Assembly (NCBI RefSeq): GCF_038235435.1 | Contig: NZ_CP151275.1 | Location: 4,712,001 to 4,776,000 of the forward strand | DNA: 64,000 bases | From: Niveibacterium sp. SC-1 | GTDB taxonomy: Bacteria; Pseudomonadota; Gammaproteobacteria; Burkholderiales; Rhodocyclaceae | Direction: 5' to 3' | Position numbers and translations under genes: made by a program | The notes under the pieces: generated by a model | What the model was told of the DNA's origin: nothing | What the model saw: only the letters and a program-made list of their open reading frames with translations | Database searches by the model: none | Shown: positions 19,764 to 29,060 of the stretch, in pieces | Layout: every line of letters begins with the position of its first letter | Position numbering within the stretch: position 1 is the first letter of the stretch

Positions 19764-21644
19764 ATGGAATTCAAACCGCCCGAACAGGAGATCTCGCGCT
19801 TTCGCACCCGCGTGCTGTGGGCGAGCGTGTTCGTGCTGGTCTGCTTCGGCCTGCTGGTCTCGCGCCTGTACTGGCTGCAGGTCACCCGGCACGACTACTA
19901 CTCCACCCGCGCCGAGGACAACCGGATCTCGCTGGTGCCCATCGTGCCCAACCGCGGCCTCATCGTGGACCGCAACGGGGTGGTGCTGGCGCGCAACTAC
20001 TCGGCCTACACGCTGGAGCTCACGCCCTCGCGCATCCCCAACCTGGACCACACGATCGACGAGCTCGCCAAGCTCATCGACATCCAGCAGAAGGATCGCA
20101 AGCGCTTCAAGAAGCTGATGGAAGAAAGCCGCACCTTCGAGAGCCTGCCGCTGCGCAACCGGCTCTCCGACGAGGAGGTGGCCCGCTTCATTGCGCAACG
20201 CTTCCGCTTCCCCGGCGTGGACATCAAGGCGCGGCTCTTCCGCCAGTACCCCGAGGGCGAGCTGGCCTCGCACCTGCTGGGCTATATCGGCCGGATCAAC
20301 GACCGCGAGAAGAAGGCGATCGAGGACGACGAGACCCGTGCGCCGAATTACCGCGGCACCGAGCACATCGGCAAGAGCGGGCTCGAACAGAGCTACGAGG
20401 AGATGCTCCATGGCACCACCGGCTTCGAGCAGATCGAAGTCGATGCCGGCGGCCGTGCGGTGCGCTCGCTGTCCCGCACCCCACCGGTGCCGGGCGACAA
20501 GCTGGTGCTCACGGTCGACAGCAAGCTACAGAAGATCGCCGAGGACGCCTTCGGCAGCCGCCGCGGCGCGCTGGTGGCGATCGAGCCGGGCAGCGGCGGC
20601 GTGCTCGCGCTCGTCTCCAAGCCCACCTTCGATCCCAACCTCTTCGTGGACGGCATCGACAGCCAGAGCTGGGACGCCCTGAACACCTCGCTCGACCACC
20701 CGCTGCTGCAGCGGGCGATCTACTCTTCCTATCCGCCCGGCTCCACCTTCAAGCCCTTCATGGCGCTGGCCGCGCTGGAAACCGGCAAGCGCACGGCCCA
20801 ACAGGCCATCTCCGACCCCGGCTATTTCTGGTTCGCCGGCCACCAGTTCCGTGACGACAAGAAGGGCGGCCACGGTTCGGTCGACATGGTCAAGTCCATC
20901 GTCGTGTCCTGCGACACCTACTACTACCAGCTCGCCAACGACATGGGCATCGACCTAATTGCGAGCTTCATGGGCGAACTGGGCTTCGGCGCGCGTACCG
21001 GCATCGACATCAATGGCGAATCGACTGGCGTGCTGCCCTCGCCGGCCTGGAAGAAGCGCCGCTTCAAGACCCGCGAGATGCAGAAGTGGTACGCCGGCGA
21101 GACCATCTCCATCGGCATCGGCCAGGGCTACAACTCCTACACCATGCTGCAGATGGCGCATGCCATCGCCACCATCGCCGCCGACGGCGTCATGTACAAG
21201 CCGCACCTGGTGCAGTACGTGCAGAGCTCGCGCGACGACAAGCGGCGCCTGATCGAGCCGCAGCCGGTCAAGCGCCTGGGCTACACCACCGAACACCTGG
21301 CCACGATCAAGCGCGCGATGGTCGAGGTGAACAAATGGGGCACCGGCGCCCGCGCCTTCGCCAACGCCGGCTATACCTCCGCGGGCAAGACGGGCACGGC
21401 CCAGGTCTTCTCGCTCAAGGGCGCCGACTACAAGTCGCACGCCGTGGGCGAGCGACTGCGTGACCACGCGCTCTTCATCGCCTTCGCGCCGGCGGAAGAC
21501 CCGAAGATCGCACTCGCCGTGCTGGTGGAGAACGGCGGCTTCGGGGCCGAATCGGCCGCGCCGATCGCCCGCCAGGTGCTCGACTACTACCTGCTGGGCA
21601 AGCTGCCGCAAGGTGCCGCGCCCGAACAGCCGGGAGCCGAGTAA
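19764..21644 (+). CDS. mrdA: penicillin-binding protein 2 (elongasome transpeptidase)
   Basis: A 626-residue monofunctional class B PBP that cross-links lateral wall peptidoglycan. An N-terminal membrane helix (about 20-38) precedes the dimerisation domain. The transpeptidase motifs are intact: S327-T-F-K330 (catalytic serine), S382-C-D384 (an SxD form, as in other PBP2 proteins) and K542-T-G-T545. It follows mreD by 21 bases, and its stop overlaps the rodA start (TAATG). Confidence 0.97.
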   Translation: MEFKPPEQEISRFRTRVLWASVFVLVCFGLLVSRLYWLQVTRHDYYSTRAEDNRISLVPIVPNRGLIVDRNGVVLARNYSAYTLELTPSRIPNLDHTIDELAKLIDIQQKDRKRFKKLMEESRTFESLPLRNRLSDEEVARFIAQRFRFPGVDIKARLFRQYPEGELASHLLGYIGRINDREKKAIEDDETRAPNYRGTEHIGKSGLEQSYEEMLHGTTGFEQIEVDAGGRAVRSLSRTPPVPGDKLVLTVDSKLQKIAEDAFGSRRGALVAIEPGSGGVLALVSKPTFDPNLFVDGIDSQSWDALNTSLDHPLLQRAIYSSYPPGSTFKPFMALAALETGKRTAQQAISDPGYFWFAGHQFRDDKKGGHGSVDMVKSIVVSCDTYYYQLANDMGIDLIASFMGELGFGARTGIDINGESTGVLPSPAWKKRRFKTREMQKWYAGETISIGIGQGYNSYTMLQMAHAIATIAADGVMYKPHLVQYVQSSRDDKRRLIEPQPVKRLGYTTEHLATIKRAMVEVNKWGTGARAFANAGYTSAGKTGTAQVFSLKGADYKSHAVGERLRDHALFIAFAPAEDPKIALAVLVENGGFGAESAAPIARQVLDYYLLGKLPQGAAPEQPGAE

Positions 21645-22768
21645 TGCTGCGTCGCCTGCTCAACCGCCTGATCTCGCCCTTCGATCCCTGGCTCACCGCC
21701 CTGGTGGTGATCCTGCTCAGCTTCACCGCCATCGTAATGATGTCGGCCTCGCCCGAGCGCATGCAGGCGCAGCTCACCAATACCTGCATCGGCCTGGGGA
21801 TCATGTGGATCATGGCCAACATCCCGCCGCAACGCCTGCAGGCCCTGGCCGTGCCGCTCTATGTGTTGGGGGTCGTCCTGCTGCTGGGCGTGGAATTCTT
21901 CGGCGAGGTCTCCAAGGGCGCGCAGCGCTGGCTGGACCTGAAGGTCGTGCGGCTGCAGCCCTCCGAACTTTTCAAGATCGCGATGCCGCTGATGCTGGCC
22001 TGGTACTTCCAGCAGCGCGAGGGCGCGCTCAAGGTGCTGGACTTCGTCGTCGCCACCGTGCTGCTCGGTGTGCCGGTCGGCCTGATCGTGATCCAGCCCG
22101 ACCTGGGCACCGCGATCCTGGTGCTCTCCGCGGGCTTCTTCGTCATCTTCTTCGCCGGCCTCTCCTGGAGGCTGATCGTCCCGGCCGTGGTCATGGGCGT
22201 GGCGATCATCGTCGCGGTCGTGACCTACCAGGACCAGATCTGCGCCGACGGCGTGCAATGGCCCGGGCTGCGCGACTACCAGAAGCACCGCATCTGCACC
22301 CTGCTCGATCCGACCACCGACCCGCTGGGCAAGGGTTTCCACACCATCCAGTCCACCATCGCGATCGGTTCGGGCGGGCTGGTCGGCAAAGGCTGGAAGC
22401 AGGGCACCCAGGCGCAGCTGGAATTCATCCCCGAGCGCCACACCGATTTCATCTTCGCGGTGATCTCCGAAGAATGGGGCCTGATCGGCGACCTGGGCCT
22501 GATGACGGTGCTGCTGCTGATCATCTTCCGCGGCCTGGTGATCGCCGCAGGCGCCCACAACGTGTTCTCGCGCCTGCTCGCCGGTGCCTTGTCGCTCTCC
22601 TTCTTTGTCTATGCTTTCGTGAATATCGGGATGGTGAGCGGCGTGCTGCCGGTGGTGGGTGTTCCCCTGCCGCTGGTGAGTTACGGCGGCACGGCGCTCG
22701 TCACCCTGTGCCTGGGCATCGGCGTACTGATGTCGATTGCCCGACACCGGAGCACGAATCAGTCATGA
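21644..22768 (+). CDS. rodA: peptidoglycan glycosyltransferase RodA (SEDS family)
   Basis: A 374-residue SEDS protein with about ten membrane helices that polymerises lipid II together with PBP2. Family signatures: SKGAQRWLDLKVVRLQPSELFKI, QPDLGTAILVL with the catalytic-region aspartate, LEFIPERHTDFIFAVISEEWG and GVPLPLVSYGGTALV near the C-terminus. Its start overlaps the mrdA stop and its stop overlaps the rlpA start, so mrdA, rodA and rlpA are translationally coupled. Confidence 0.97.
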   Translation: MLRRLLNRLISPFDPWLTALVVILLSFTAIVMMSASPERMQAQLTNTCIGLGIMWIMANIPPQRLQALAVPLYVLGVVLLLGVEFFGEVSKGAQRWLDLKVVRLQPSELFKIAMPLMLAWYFQQREGALKVLDFVVATVLLGVPVGLIVIQPDLGTAILVLSAGFFVIFFAGLSWRLIVPAVVMGVAIIVAVVTYQDQICADGVQWPGLRDYQKHRICTLLDPTTDPLGKGFHTIQSTIAIGSGGLVGKGWKQGTQAQLEFIPERHTDFIFAVISEEWGLIGDLGLMTVLLLIIFRGLVIAAGAHNVFSRLLAGALSLSFFVYAFVNIGMVSGVLPVVGVPLPLVSYGGTALVTLCLGIGVLMSIARHRSTNQS

Positions 22769-23871
22769 AGGTCCTGTCGTCGCGTCTTGCCGCCCCCTTC
22801 GCATGCTGCGCCCTGCTCCTGCTGGCCGCCTGCGCCGGCACCGGTAACGCGCCGATCGAAGCGACACCGCCGCGCGCCGAGCCCCGCCCGGAATCGCGTA
22901 CCACCCCGCCGGCAAGCAGCAAGGCGCCCACGCGCAAGGGCGGCGGCTACTATCAGGACGACGGCCCGGACGACAATCCGCCCGACAACCTCGATGCCGT
23001 GCCGGATGCCGAGCCGCGCAAGGAGGCCTTGCACCGCTTCGCCAACAATCCGTACAACGTGCTGGGCAAGGACTACACGCCCGAGACCGCGCTCAAGCCC
23101 TACAAGGCACAGGGCATCGCGTCCTGGTACGGCAAGAAGTTCCACGGCCAGAGGACCTCCAGCGGCGAGCGCTACGACATGTACGGCATGACTGCCGCAC
23201 ATCCGACCCTGCCCATCCCCAGCTATGCGCGGATCACCAATCTCGCCAACAACCGCTCGGTGGTGGTGCGGATCAATGACCGCGGCCCCTTCCACTCGAA
23301 CCGCCTGATTGATCTCTCGTATACCGCCGCCTACAAGCTCGGCTACATCAGCAACGGCAGCACGCGGGTCGAAGTCGAGTCGATCATTCCGGAAGGCGTA
23401 GACGTGATCGAGGCCAATATCCCGCCGATCCGCACCCGCGCGGGTGCTGCGGCCCTCGCGCAGGCCGAGCGCAATGCCCAGAAACCCGCGACAACTCCAG
23501 CCGCCGCTGCCGTCCCGGCTGCCGCGTCGGGCAACGGTGATCCGGCGAGCATCCTGGCCGCAGATAGTGGCGACACCCCGCCGACGGCGAATGCGAATGC
23601 CAGCGCGAGTACGAGCCCCGCCCCCGCGCCCATGCCGAGCAAGGGCATCTTCCTGCAGCTGGGCGCTTTCGCCTCGGTGGCCAACGCCGAGGGGTTCAAG
23701 GCGATGGTGAGCGAGGAAGTCTCCTGGCTCGCCGATCGTCTGCAGATCTTCACCGACGCCGGACGCTACCGCCTGAACGCCGGCCCCTTCGATACCGAAT
23801 CGGCGGCCCGCGCCGCGGCCCGCAGCCTGACCGAAGCCCTCAAGCTCAAGCCCTTCATGGTCATCCGCTGA
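22765..23871 (+). CDS. rlpA: septal ring lytic transglycosylase RlpA family lipoprotein
   Basis: A 368-residue lipoprotein. The lipobox LLLLAAC puts the lipidated Cys at residue 23. A disordered charged linker leads to the double-psi beta-barrel at about 110-205, with GIASWYGKKFHGQRTSSGE and the conserved NDRGPFHSNRLIDLSYTAA. A second low-complexity Ala/Pro linker leads to a C-terminal SPOR domain (GIFLQLGAFASVANAEGFKA onward), which binds denuded septal glycan. In Pseudomonas RlpA cleaves glycan lacking stem peptides. The ATGA overlap with rodA ties it to the elongation operon. Confidence 0.95.
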   Translation: MKVLSSRLAAPFACCALLLLAACAGTGNAPIEATPPRAEPRPESRTTPPASSKAPTRKGGGYYQDDGPDDNPPDNLDAVPDAEPRKEALHRFANNPYNVLGKDYTPETALKPYKAQGIASWYGKKFHGQRTSSGERYDMYGMTAAHPTLPIPSYARITNLANNRSVVVRINDRGPFHSNRLIDLSYTAAYKLGYISNGSTRVEVESIIPEGVDVIEANIPPIRTRAGAAALAQAERNAQKPATTPAAAAVPAAASGNGDPASILAADSGDTPPTANANASASTSPAPAPMPSKGIFLQLGAFASVANAEGFKAMVSEEVSWLADRLQIFTDAGRYRLNAGPFDTESAARAAARSLTEALKLKPFMVIR

Positions 23872-23973
23872 GGCGTCGGCGCAGCAAGTGCCACCGCGCG
23901 ACGCGGCAGGAACCTTCGTCCCTCGCGGCGCTCCGAGCATGCGCGCCCCGGCGAGCCGCCCGCGCCGCGCCGC

Positions 23974-23979
23974 TATAAT
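23974..23979 (+). promoter_or_regulatory. -10 element upstream of dacC
   Basis: A perfect TATAAT in an otherwise very GC-rich stretch, 61 bases before the dacC start. No good -35 lies 16-18 bases upstream. It suggests that dacC has its own promoter in addition to any read-through from the rodA-rlpA unit. Confidence 0.55.
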
Positions 23980-24040
23980 TCGACCTCTCCGATTCCATCC
24001 TCTCCGCCTCCCTCGCCCTCTTCTCGCACACTCCCCGCCC

Positions 24041-25186
24041 ATGTACAGAATCGCCTCCGCCTGCCTCGTCGCCCTCGCCCTCCTCGCCAGCCCGCTGGCT
24101 TCTGCCAAGCTGCCCGCCGCCCCTAGCCTCGCGGCACGTGCCTGGCTGCTCTACGACGTCGGCTCGGGGCAGGTGCTGACCGCGCAGGGTGCGGACGAGC
24201 GTATCGAACCGGCCTCGCTGACCAAGCTGATGACCGCCTACGTGACCTTCCAGGCGCTCAAGGCCAAGACCATCTCGATGCAGCAGTCCGTGGCGGTGAG
24301 CGACAACGCGCGCAAGAAGAGCCTCGACGGCTCGCGCATGTTCATCCAGGCCGGCATGCCGGTGACCGTGGAAGAACTGGTGCAGGGCATGATCGTCGTC
24401 TCCGGCAATGACGCCTGCGTCGCGCTGGCCGAACTGATCTCCGGCAGCGAAGAGGCCTTCGTCACGCGCATGAACACCGAGGCCAAGCGCCTGGGCCTGA
24501 CGAACACCCACTTCAAGAACGCCACCGGCCTCACTGAAGACGGCCACTACATGAGCCCGCGCGACCTTGCGCTGCTCTCGACCGCCATCGCGCGCGACTT
24601 CCCCGAGTACTTCCACTTCTATTCGCAGAAGTCCTACACCTACAACAAGATCACCCAGCCCAACCGCAACCGCCTGCTCTTCACCGACCCCACGGTCGAC
24701 GGCATGAAGACCGGCCACACCGAGGCCGCCGGCTACTGCCTGGTGTCCACCGCCAAGCGCGGTTCGCGTCGCCTGGTGTCCGTGGTGACCGGTACGACGG
24801 GTGACGCGGTGCGCGCCACCGAATCGCAGAAGCTGCTCAACTTCGGCTTCCTCGCCTGGGACACGGTCAAGCTCTACAGCGCCAACGCGCCGGTGCAGGA
24901 ACTGGAAGTCTGGCAGGGCAAGACGCGCAAGCTGGGCGTGGGCTTCCAGCAGGACCTGGTGCTTTCCATTCCGCAAGGCGACGCCGCGCGGGTGAAGGCC
25001 GAGCTCGAAAGTCGCCAGCCGCTCAAGGCGCCGATCCAGAAGGGTCAGGCCATGGGCACGCTCAAGCTCACGATCGACGGCGAGAGCATCGGCAACTACC
25101 CGGTGGTGGCGCTGGACAATGTGGAGCGCGCCGGCATCTTCTCGCGCTGGTGGGACGCCCTGCGCCTGTGGATCAAGAATCTCTGA
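24041..25186 (+). CDS. dacC: D-alanyl-D-alanine carboxypeptidase (PBP5/6 family)
   Basis: A 381-residue low-molecular-weight PBP that trims the terminal D-Ala from peptidoglycan stem peptides. A signal peptide (SACLVALALLASPLASA) is followed by the S11 peptidase domain with S59-L-T-K62, S121-G-N123 and K223-T-G225, then the PBP5 C-terminal beta domain, and finally an amphipathic helix (SRWWDALRLWIKNL) that anchors it to the outer face of the inner membrane. The name dacC (versus dacA) is a convention; orthology was not tested. The DUF493 gene follows after 8 bases. Confidence 0.93.
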   Translation: MYRIASACLVALALLASPLASAKLPAAPSLAARAWLLYDVGSGQVLTAQGADERIEPASLTKLMTAYVTFQALKAKTISMQQSVAVSDNARKKSLDGSRMFIQAGMPVTVEELVQGMIVVSGNDACVALAELISGSEEAFVTRMNTEAKRLGLTNTHFKNATGLTEDGHYMSPRDLALLSTAIARDFPEYFHFYSQKSYTYNKITQPNRNRLLFTDPTVDGMKTGHTEAAGYCLVSTAKRGSRRLVSVVTGTTGDAVRATESQKLLNFGFLAWDTVKLYSANAPVQELEVWQGKTRKLGVGFQQDLVLSIPQGDAARVKAELESRQPLKAPIQKGQAMGTLKLTIDGESIGNYPVVALDNVERAGIFSRWWDALRLWIKNL

Positions 25187-25194
25187 GCACCGCG

Positions 25195-25458
25195 ATGGAC
25201 GCGCCCGAACTCCTCGAATTCCCCACCGACTTCCCGCTCAAGATCATGGGCGAGGCCCAGGACGGCTTCGCCCAGGCGATCGCCATCGTGGTCTGCCACC
25301 ATGCGCCGGATTTCGATCCGGCCACCATGGAAATGCGCGCCTCGAGCAACGGCAAGTACCTGAGCCTCACCTGCACCGTGCGTGCCACCAGCCGGGCCCA
25401 GCTCGACGATCTTTATCGCGACCTCACCAGCCATCCGATGGTCAAGGTTGTGCTCTGA
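25195..25458 (+). CDS. YbeD/DUF493 family protein
   Basis: An 87-residue ferredoxin-like (ACT-like) small protein of the YbeD family, recognisable from LLEFPTDFPLKIMGEAQDGF at the start and the SNGKYLSLTCTVRATSRAQLDDLYRDL segment. In many proteobacteria ybeD lies between dacA/dacC and lipB; here a PEP-CTERM gene has come between it and lipB. The function is unknown, and links to lipoylation are only by neighbourhood. The ATG at 25195 is used. Confidence 0.93.
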   Translation: MDAPELLEFPTDFPLKIMGEAQDGFAQAIAIVVCHHAPDFDPATMEMRASSNGKYLSLTCTVRATSRAQLDDLYRDLTSHPMVKVVL

Positions 25459-25478
25459 GGCCTCCGCGCCCCAGACCA

Positions 25479-25511
25479 GAAAACGGCGCCCCTAGGGCGC
25501 CGTTTTCTTTT
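25479..25511. terminator. rho-independent terminator after the dacC-ybeD unit
   Basis: A perfect 13-base stem (GAAAACGGCGCCC with GGGCGCCGTTTTC) around a 3-base loop, followed by TTTT. It is one of the strongest terminators in the window and closes the elongasome-dacC-ybeD block. Confidence 0.93.
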
Positions 25512-25679
25512 CCTGCCCGCACCTTCGCACGGGTCGCCCGTCCGGCCGGCCCCGGTCCGCGAGCGCGCCCGCCTGCGTGAGACCCGTCACAGCGATGGCC
25601 TGCCATCCCGCGACCAGGCCCGCATCCCTCGGTATCGTGGATAAACATCAAAGTCGCCACATTTGCCGCAGGTGAAAGC

Positions 25680-26495
25680 ATGAGGTCCATCAGGTCGATT
25701 TTCGCAATTGTTGCCGGCAGCGCATCCAGCCTCGCCCTTGCCGCCCCGATCACGGTCGACGGCCAGCTCGGCGACTGGATCGGCGCCCCGCATGCGCGCA
25801 CCGCGGACTGGACGCCCCTTCGCAGCACCACGGTCAGCGCGCTCGAGGACCAGAGCGGCGCCCTGGGCACCTACCTGAGCCCGGGTTACGGCGGCCAGGC
25901 CTACGACGCCGAGGCGATGTATGCGGAACAGAACGGTGGCGTGCTCAACATTGCCATCGTCACCGGCCTGCGCCCCAACAATCCGCAGAACGCTGCCGGC
26001 AACAGCTTCGCGCCCGGCGACATCCTCTTCGACTTCAACCGCGACGGCACGCCCGATTTCGGCCTGGTGCTCACCAGCACGGTGGGCCTGACGGTCGGCG
26101 GTCTCTACGCCGGCAGCAGCTGGAACGTGGGCCTGTGGTCCTCTCCGGGCGTGCTGGCGGACGCGAGCCATCCCTCGCCCTATGAGGTCGCAGTGCGCCA
26201 GGGCGGCTTGCTGGGCATGGCCAGCTTCGCCTATGCCGGCACGCCGGTCAGCGGCCTGGGCGCCTACGGCAGCGACGCGCACTACGTGATCGAGGCCGCC
26301 ATCCCTGTCGCGCTCTTCGGTTCCGAATGGTCGCGCGCGATGGCCGGTGGCATCGACATCAGCTGGGCAGCCTATTGCGCGAACGACATCATCCAGCTCA
26401 CGCTGGATCCGCACTCGGTGCCGGAACCCGGCAGCCTCGCGCTGGCCGGCCTGGGTCTCGCCGGCCTCATCAAGCTGCGACGCCGCAAGCGCTGA
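25680..26495 (+). CDS. PEP-CTERM sorting domain-containing secreted protein
   Basis: A 271-residue exported protein. A signal peptide (IRSIFAIVAGSASSLALA) is followed by PITVDGQLGDWIG, a start seen in CBM9/DOMON-like beta-sandwich domains, and a beta-rich body. The C-terminus is a textbook PEP-CTERM signal: VPEPGSLALAGLGLAGL, a transmembrane helix, then LRRRKR. Such proteins are processed by the exosortase XrtA and tied to exopolysaccharide production. Neither the exosortase nor EPS genes are in this window. The gene sits alone between two terminated units, in what is usually a ybeD-lipB junction. Its exact function is unknown. Confidence 0.9.
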   Translation: MRSIRSIFAIVAGSASSLALAAPITVDGQLGDWIGAPHARTADWTPLRSTTVSALEDQSGALGTYLSPGYGGQAYDAEAMYAEQNGGVLNIAIVTGLRPNNPQNAAGNSFAPGDILFDFNRDGTPDFGLVLTSTVGLTVGGLYAGSSWNVGLWSSPGVLADASHPSPYEVAVRQGGLLGMASFAYAGTPVSGLGAYGSDAHYVIEAAIPVALFGSEWSRAMAGGIDISWAAYCANDIIQLTLDPHSVPEPGSLALAGLGLAGLIKLRRRKR

Positions 26496-26588
26496 CCCTC
26501 AGGCGACTGGCTCTGCGCTGCGACGTCGCTGCAAGCGCACATAAGCCCCGCTCGATCAGCTCATCAAAGACACCCGCAGCGGGCCGGT

Positions 26589-26617
26589 TTGCCGGCCCCC
26601 TCCCCGGCCGGTAGAAT
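26589..26617 (+). promoter_or_regulatory. probable sigma-70 promoter of lipB-lipA
   Basis: TTGCCG (26589-26594), a 17-base spacer and TAGAAT (26612-26617) lie 50 bases before the lipB start. The -35 overlaps a small hairpin (GGGCCGG-TTTG-CCGGCCC, 26581-26598) that could also weakly terminate the upstream PEP-CTERM gene. Confidence 0.6.
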
Positions 26618-26666
26618 TTCGCTTTCCGCTCAATCGCTTGCGCCCGCAAGCCCGCCCGCGCAAAGC

Positions 26667-27314
26667 ATGTCTCCGGCAGTGCCGCTCCTCGTCAAGCATC
26701 TCGGTCGGGTCGACTACGAACCGACCTGGCGTGCGATGCAGGCCTTCACCGCCAGCCGTAGCGAGACCACGCCGGACGAGCTGTGGCTGGTGGAGCATCC
26801 GCCGGTCTACACCCTGGGCCTCGCGGGCAAGCCCGAACACCTGATCGCGGAGACCGCCGTGCCGGTGGTCAAGATCGACCGCGGCGGCCAGATCACCTAC
26901 CACGGCCCCGGCCAGGCGGTGGTCTATCTGCTGGTGGACATCGCCCGCCGCGGCATCAAGGTGCGCGGCATGGTGGACCTGATCGAAGCGACGCTGCTCG
27001 ATCTCCTGCAGGAATACGGCATCGCCGGCGCACTCAAGGACGGGGCACCGGGCGTCTATGTGGATGGGGCGAAGATCGCCGCCCTCGGTCTGAAGATCTC
27101 GCGCGGCTGCAGCTATCACGGTCTGGCGCTCAACGTGGATCTGGACCTGGCCGCCTTCGCGGCGATCAACCCCTGCGGTTACCCCGGGCTCGCCTCGACG
27201 CGCCTCGCCGATTTCGGCGTGCGCGACGACGTGGCGGCCGTACATGAGAAGCTCGCCGCCCGGCTCGCGGCGAAGCTCGCGCTCGCTACCCGGCCACAAG
27301 CCGTGGCGGCCTGA
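26667..27314 (+). CDS. lipB: lipoyl(octanoyl) transferase
   Basis: This 215-residue enzyme transfers octanoate from acyl carrier protein to lipoyl domains. The ATG at 26667 is chosen by alignment; upstream in-frame sequence is not conserved. Visible motifs: the ligand-binding GGQITYHGPGQ (residues 73-83), the catalytic lysine K136 (VDGAKIAALGLKI) and the acyl-accepting cysteine C170 (NPCGYPGL), one position off the E. coli numbering. lipA follows 9 bases later, so lipBA form one unit. Confidence 0.96.
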   Translation: MSPAVPLLVKHLGRVDYEPTWRAMQAFTASRSETTPDELWLVEHPPVYTLGLAGKPEHLIAETAVPVVKIDRGGQITYHGPGQAVVYLLVDIARRGIKVRGMVDLIEATLLDLLQEYGIAGALKDGAPGVYVDGAKIAALGLKISRGCSYHGLALNVDLDLAAFAAINPCGYPGLASTRLADFGVRDDVAAVHEKLAARLAAKLALATRPQAVAA

Positions 27315-27323
27315 AAGGACAGC

Positions 27324-28280
27324 ATGGAAGACCTCGACCGCAAGCAACGCGGTGAAGCCAAGACGGCCCGCATCCCGATCAAGATCGTGCCGGCCGAAAA
27401 ACTGCGCAAGCCCGACTGGATCCGCATCCGCATCGGCACCGGCCCCGAAGTCGAGCGCTTCAACGAGATCAAGTCCACGTTGCGCGAGCACAAGCTGCAC
27501 ACCGTGTGCGAGGAAGCCTCCTGCCCCAACATCCACGAATGCTTCGGCAAGGGCACGGCGACCTTCATGATCATGGGCGACATCTGCACCCGCCGCTGCC
27601 CCTTCTGCGACGTGGGCCACGGCCGCCCCGATCCGCTCAACCCGGACGAGCCGCGCGATCTCGCCAAGACCATCGCGGCGATGCGTCTCAAGTACGTCGT
27701 CATCACCTCGGTGGACCGCGACGACCTGCGCGATGGCGGCGCCCAGCACTTCGTCGACTGCATCCGCGAGACGCGCACGGTGAGCCCGCATACCCAGATC
27801 GAAGTCCTGGTGCCGGACTTCCGTGGCCGCATGGACGTGGCGCTGCGCATCTTCAATGAAGCCACGCCCGACGTGATGAACCACAACCTGGAAACCGTGC
27901 CGCGTCTCTACAAGCAGGCCCGCCCCGGCTCCGACTACGCACACTCGCTGCTGCTGCTGAAGAACTTCAAGGCCGAGCATCCCGAGGTCGCAACCAAGAG
28001 CGGCCTGATGGTCGGCCTGGGCGAGACCGACGAGGAGATCCTCGATGTGATGCGCGACATGCGCGCCCACGATGTGGACATGCTCACCATCGGCCAGTAC
28101 CTACAGCCTTCCGCCGGTCACCTCCCCGTGCTGCGCTACGTGCATCCGGACACCTTCAAGATGTTCGAGGAAGAGGCCTACAAGATGGGCTTCAGGAACG
28201 CCGCTTGCGGTCCCATGGTGCGGTCCTCGTACTGGGCCGACCAGCAGGCGCACGGCGCCGGCGTGGCCGAGCCCATCTGA
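27324..28280 (+). CDS. lipA: lipoyl synthase
   Basis: A 318-residue radical SAM enzyme that inserts two sulfurs into octanoyl groups. Both iron-sulfur sets are present: the auxiliary-cluster cysteines C62, C67 and C73 ([12 protein letters not shown]), the radical SAM cysteines C88, C92 and C95 (CTRRCPFC), and the RSSY motif near the C-terminus that supplies the serine ligand of the auxiliary cluster. It follows lipB closely. The downstream pseudouridine synthase frame opens inside its end. Confidence 0.97.
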   Translation: MEDLDRKQRGEAKTARIPIKIVPAEKLRKPDWIRIRIGTGPEVERFNEIKSTLREHKLHTVCEEASCPNIHECFGKGTATFMIMGDICTRRCPFCDVGHGRPDPLNPDEPRDLAKTIAAMRLKYVVITSVDRDDLRDGGAQHFVDCIRETRTVSPHTQIEVLVPDFRGRMDVALRIFNEATPDVMNHNLETVPRLYKQARPGSDYAHSLLLLKNFKAEHPEVATKSGLMVGLGETDEEILDVMRDMRAHDVDMLTIGQYLQPSAGHLPVLRYVHPDTFKMFEEEAYKMGFRNAACGPMVRSSYWADQQAHGAGVAEPI

Positions 28281-28327
28281 GCGCAGATAAGCCCAACCCC
28301 GCCGGGGCCGATCCAGCGGCATGGCTG

Positions 28328-29008
28328 GTGCACACCAGCCATGCGGACTTCCTCGTGGCCGCCAAGCCGGCCGGCCTGTCCTTCCACAGCGAGGGCGAAG
28401 ACGCTGGCTTCGTCACGCGGCTCAAGACCCTTCCCGATTGCGCCGGACTCCATCCGGTGCATAGGCTGGACCGGATCACCTCCGGTCTCGTGCTCTTCGC
28501 GCGCGATGCCGCAGCGGCACGTCGCTTCGGCGAACTCTTCGAGCGCGGCGAACTGCGCAAGTGCTATCTCGCGCTCTCCGACCACACGCCTTCGAAGAAG
28601 CAGGGCTGGATCAAGGGCGGCATGGAGAAGGGCCGCAACGGCAGTTGGCGCCTGACCCGCGGCGCCGGGCATCGCGCCATCACCCGCTTCGCCACGCACA
28701 GCCTCTGGCCCGGCCTGCGCGCGTTCCGGCTCGCGCCCCACAGCGGCCGCACGCACCAGCTGCGCGTGGCGATGAAGAGCCTGGGCGCGCCCATCCTCGG
28801 CGACGCCCGCTACGGCGGCAGTGCTGCCGATCGCGGCTATCTGCACGCCTGGGCACTGCGCTTTCCCTGGGGTGGGCGCATCGAGGAATTCCGCCTCGCG
28901 CCGGCAGAAGGCACGCACTTTGGCGATGCGCGTTTTCGCGCCTTCGAAGCCGCAATCGACGATCCCTGGTCCGGCCTCGACACACCTGTTGTCGAATCAC
29001 CGGCTTGA
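28328..29008 (+). CDS. RluA-family pseudouridine synthase (TIGR01621-like)
   Basis: A 226-residue protein, about the length of the small RluA-like branch without an S4 domain. It begins with the typical [16 protein letters not shown] and carries the catalytic aspartate in [13 protein letters not shown] (D48 from this start). A later [24 protein letters not shown] is the second family motif. The start is uncertain: GTG at 28328 fits the family, whereas the frame also opens at a TTG at 28205 inside lipA, an overlap of 76 bases. The RNA target is unknown. Confidence 0.85.
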   Translation: MHTSHADFLVAAKPAGLSFHSEGEDAGFVTRLKTLPDCAGLHPVHRLDRITSGLVLFARDAAAARRFGELFERGELRKCYLALSDHTPSKKQGWIKGGMEKGRNGSWRLTRGAGHRAITRFATHSLWPGLRAFRLAPHSGRTHQLRVAMKSLGAPILGDARYGGSAADRGYLHAWALRFPWGGRIEEFRLAPAEGTHFGDARFRAFEAAIDDPWSGLDTPVVESPA

Positions 29009-29060
29009 GCCTCGCGTCGCTCGCGTACACTCGCGGCTTCGCCTCATCCGCATCGCCATC

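Noticed and set aside
25621..25679. Sigma-54 promoter before the PEP-CTERM gene
   Set aside because: No GG-N10-GC spacing was found despite TTGC in the region.
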